Positions 30,190-32,167 of a stretch of 32,167 bases of DNA are shown here, one piece after another. Under the pieces are notes generated by a model. That model ran no database searches, was not told where the DNA came from, and saw only the letters and a list, made by a program, of their open reading frames with translations. Each line of letters starts with the position of its first letter. The stretch's first letter is position 1. This stretch comes from Lenisia limosa (Eukaryota; Breviatea): contig LPNZ01009785.1 in NCBI GenBank assembly GCA_001655205.1, forward strand, positions 1 to 32,167, in the 5' to 3' direction. The translations under genes were made by a program, and so were the position numbers.

Positions 30190-31885
30190 TTACCAGTTGA
30201 ACAATAAACGGCCCCATACTGTTGTGATTAAATTTGACACGAGTCCTGACGCTCCAGCGACAAACTGGCCTAATTGATAAAGCGCTGTAAAAAAAAAATC
30301 AGGTAGCGAGGAGGAAAACTCTTTCCACATTAAGTGATTAATAATTCATTATTCAGTGCTATACAATGATACATACATGAGGATAGGTAGTTAGTAGTGT
30401 ATCATACTGAGTAACCAAACAAAAAACCTACTGGTCAATGAAGTGCCATAGAGGCTAAACACCACCACAACAAGCTTTCCAACACTCTGAACGAGGGGGG
30501 GGGGTTAATACGCCAATAATCAGAAAGGCTTCGATCAGTAAGAATAATATAGGCTCATCGGCGCCTTGATAGGCTCATTAGATGTTTAAATTCAGCCCTA
30601 CTGTTGTTGGTGCGTCTCCCCAGCCTGTCCCTGTAAACGCCATGCTCGTAACAAATATCTGTTTTGAGTAAAAATTGAAGAAATGAGCACGTCATCGGAT
30701 GACGGTCAAGCATATTGACATTTTAAAAGTAATGTACTACAAGCTGATACATATTATATCATTACATCTACAAGCTTTTATCTTGTGATTTTTCCGAATC
30801 ATCACTTCTATTAATATGCTGGAAAATGTTTGAAATCAGACCGCATTGAGAGGAGGCAGTTCTTCAACAAAACCGTAAATTGAAGAACCCAGTATCAAAT
30901 TAACAAGCAACATAACCTAAAGAATCACATCTTTGAAGTCATAAGTACGAAAAAGGCCGATAAAATTTCAATATTTTCAGGGATTTATCATGTATTTGTA
31001 CCCAAGTGTAGAGACTCACCAGTAGTCGAAGTAGCTCCGGTGCATCAGAGAAGCGAGATTGCCACCATTTGGCTCTCCACTGCCCTATCACGACGCTAAA
31101 AACACTGCCAAAGTGAGGTGATAAAAGTAATTCACAGGAAATATTACGTTGGAAAGATTCAGGATAAACAGTGTTCTTCCTCTTACCTAACAATGCCACA
31201 CCCAAAGAAAGTGAAAATGATGAGAAATATCTGGGAAGTGGGACTGCACACCAATTGCCCCATCCCTACAGTATTAGTCTGATCATGGGGCTAATGGAAC
31301 ATCCACCAGAGGGATAACACCGACTCAAGAAAAAGGAAGCTCTATTCTTAGGGATGTGTGTATGTACATATGTACATAAATAAGCGTGAGGGAGGTTCAC
31401 TCTCTGCCTTTCGTCAAGTTTTCTCTCAGCTGTCTTGAAGAGAGGAAATTGAAAGATGTGCAATAAATGCGTATATCCCCACCATGTCATATCATACAGA
31501 CATCATATGTAGAGATGAGTAAAAAAAGGGTCTCTGGCCGAAGCAACTTCATACCTACTCGAGCCGCACTTAAGGTTGCCACATAAATGGAATCAGTCCA
31601 AGTCCATCCTTCAAGAAACTTCAGAACAACTGCGCCAAAAAAACACCTAAACTGTCATTACCTCATTGAGTTATAGCCTCCATAGTGGCGATTAGTATTT
31701 GTTGAATGAATAAAGAGTACATCATATCATATGTCGAAAGTTGGGAGTGTAATATATAAAAATATACAACCTTGTAGCTCTGAATATTCGCTGTTGAATT
31801 CCCTCGAACCATAAACTAATGATCCCGACAAGGAGCCATCTTGGGTGTTTCTCTGCCCATAAAGGCACTAGGAGAACCATTATAC
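30190..31885 (-). CDS. Two-pore-domain potassium channel with unusual filters, 5'-incomplete
   Basis: Predicted membrane K+ channel with TM-P-TM-TM-P-TM order. Exons in phase: 31885-31817 (IMVLLVPLWAEKHPRWLLVG), 31629-31559 (VLKFLEGWTWTDSIYVATLS), 31278-31187 (TNTVGMGQLVCSPTSQ, then the membrane helix IFLIIFTFFGCGIV), 31095-31020 (GQWRAKWWQSRFSDAPELLR linker), 30916-30842 (helix VMLLVNLILGSSIYG, then FVEELPPLNA), 30658-30602 (IFVTSMAFTGTGWGDAPTT), 30486-30432 (helix SVGKLVVVVFSLYG) and 30284-30190 (LYQLGQFVAGASGLVSNL, ending LLFNW then TAA). Pore 1 has TVGMGQ and pore 2 has TGTGWGD where most K+ channels have TVGYGD or TIGFGD. The E-x-W before pore helix 1 and the aromatic-Y pairs are typical of the superfamily. 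Upstream exons (for example a stretch NNDWNPGTQQSLKR near 32045-32005) are not resolved, so the start codon is not assigned. It could also be an inactive or non-selective member. Confidence 0.75.
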
Positions 31886-32167
31886 CTGATTCATCACAAA
31901 AGTAATACAGGTTTACGTAGAGTCGAAACGCAATACGAGTCTGTTGCGGAATGTGGCATAAAAGAAGTTTGAACTACTCAAAAACACCCACCTTTTCAGT
32001 GATTGTTGTGTCCCTGGATTCCAGTCATTGTTTCTTTTTAATTGAAGCGGAGTTTACACAAATAACCGACAATATCTGAAAGTATCGTGGTGATATGAAA
32101 ACACAGGGGATAAGGGGACTAGTCACACCTCCAGAGCTAGGGGGGGGGTCACTTCCAGTTTATCTAC
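31886..32167 (-). other. Unresolved 5' part of the channel gene
   Basis: The bases upstream of the first confident channel exon contain at least one coding-like stretch with a GTGGGT donor (about 32045-31992) and another bounded by a tag acceptor and GTAAAC donor (about 31970-31917). I could not join them in one phase. A G-run lies at 32140-32148. The true start may be outside the window. Confidence 0.35.

Noticed and set aside
1-32167. tRNA, rRNA, CRISPR and transposase genes
   Set aside because: No B-box-like GGTTCRANTCC inside a cloverleaf, no rRNA core words, no regularly spaced repeats of CRISPR type, and no transposase or reverse transcriptase motif was seen on reading both strands.

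Overview
The window is a nuclear segment from an intron-rich, gene-dense microbial eukaryote with a motile cilium. Genes are short and cut into many small exons (down to about 23 nt). Introns are GT..AG and run from 26-28 nt up to several hundred nt. Exons are moderately GC-rich; introns and spacers are AT-rich. Recognisable ciliary genes are an alpha-tubulin acetyltransferase, the dynein assembly factor DNAAF6/PIH1D3 and an LRR protein resembling XRRA1. The lineage cannot be settled from sequence alone. No prokaryotic, organellar, rRNA, tRNA or CRISPR signal was seen. All gene models below were spliced by eye from splice sites, reading phase and recalled family similarity.

Layout. 1-1125: 3' part of an unrecognised + gene behind a duplicated, gap-broken segment. 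1126-2588: AT-rich spacer with an inverted repeat. 2589-2954 (-): 64-aa hypothetical protein. 3374-4332 (-): alpha-tubulin N-acetyltransferase, cut short near a 10-N gap. 4545-5359 (+): secreted saposin-B protein, divergent from the acetyltransferase. 5676-10198 (-): long multi-exon TPR-like protein. 10400-10900: GC-rich island of unknown nature. 11240-14467 or beyond (+): secreted cysteine-rich protein with a sushi-like region and an Asp-box. 14602-14799 (-): small uncertain ORF. 15389-18416 (+): complete NSE1 (Smc5/6 RING subunit). 18592-20748 (-): protein with four CBS motifs of SNF4/AMPK-gamma type. 21037-25809 (+): XRRA1-like LRR protein. 25960-27351 (-): DNAAF6/PIH1D3. 28084-29638 (+): PLAC8-family protein. 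30190-31885 and upstream (-): two-pore potassium channel.

Genes alternate between convergent pairs (NSE1/CBS, XRRA1-like/DNAAF6, PLAC8/channel; spacers of about 150-550 bp) and divergent pairs (acetyltransferase/saposin, CBS/XRRA1-like, DNAAF6/PLAC8). The divergent pairs probably share promoters. No operon-like or mobile system was found. The ciliary genes are scattered, not clustered.

Most notable: a two-pore K+ channel with two non-canonical selectivity filters; an acetyltransferase with Ser at the position of the catalytic Cys and a tandemly duplicated exon-intron boundary; a pair of oppositely oriented MITE-like elements in one intron; and G/C homopolymers concentrated at intron ends, which also mark several assembly gaps.
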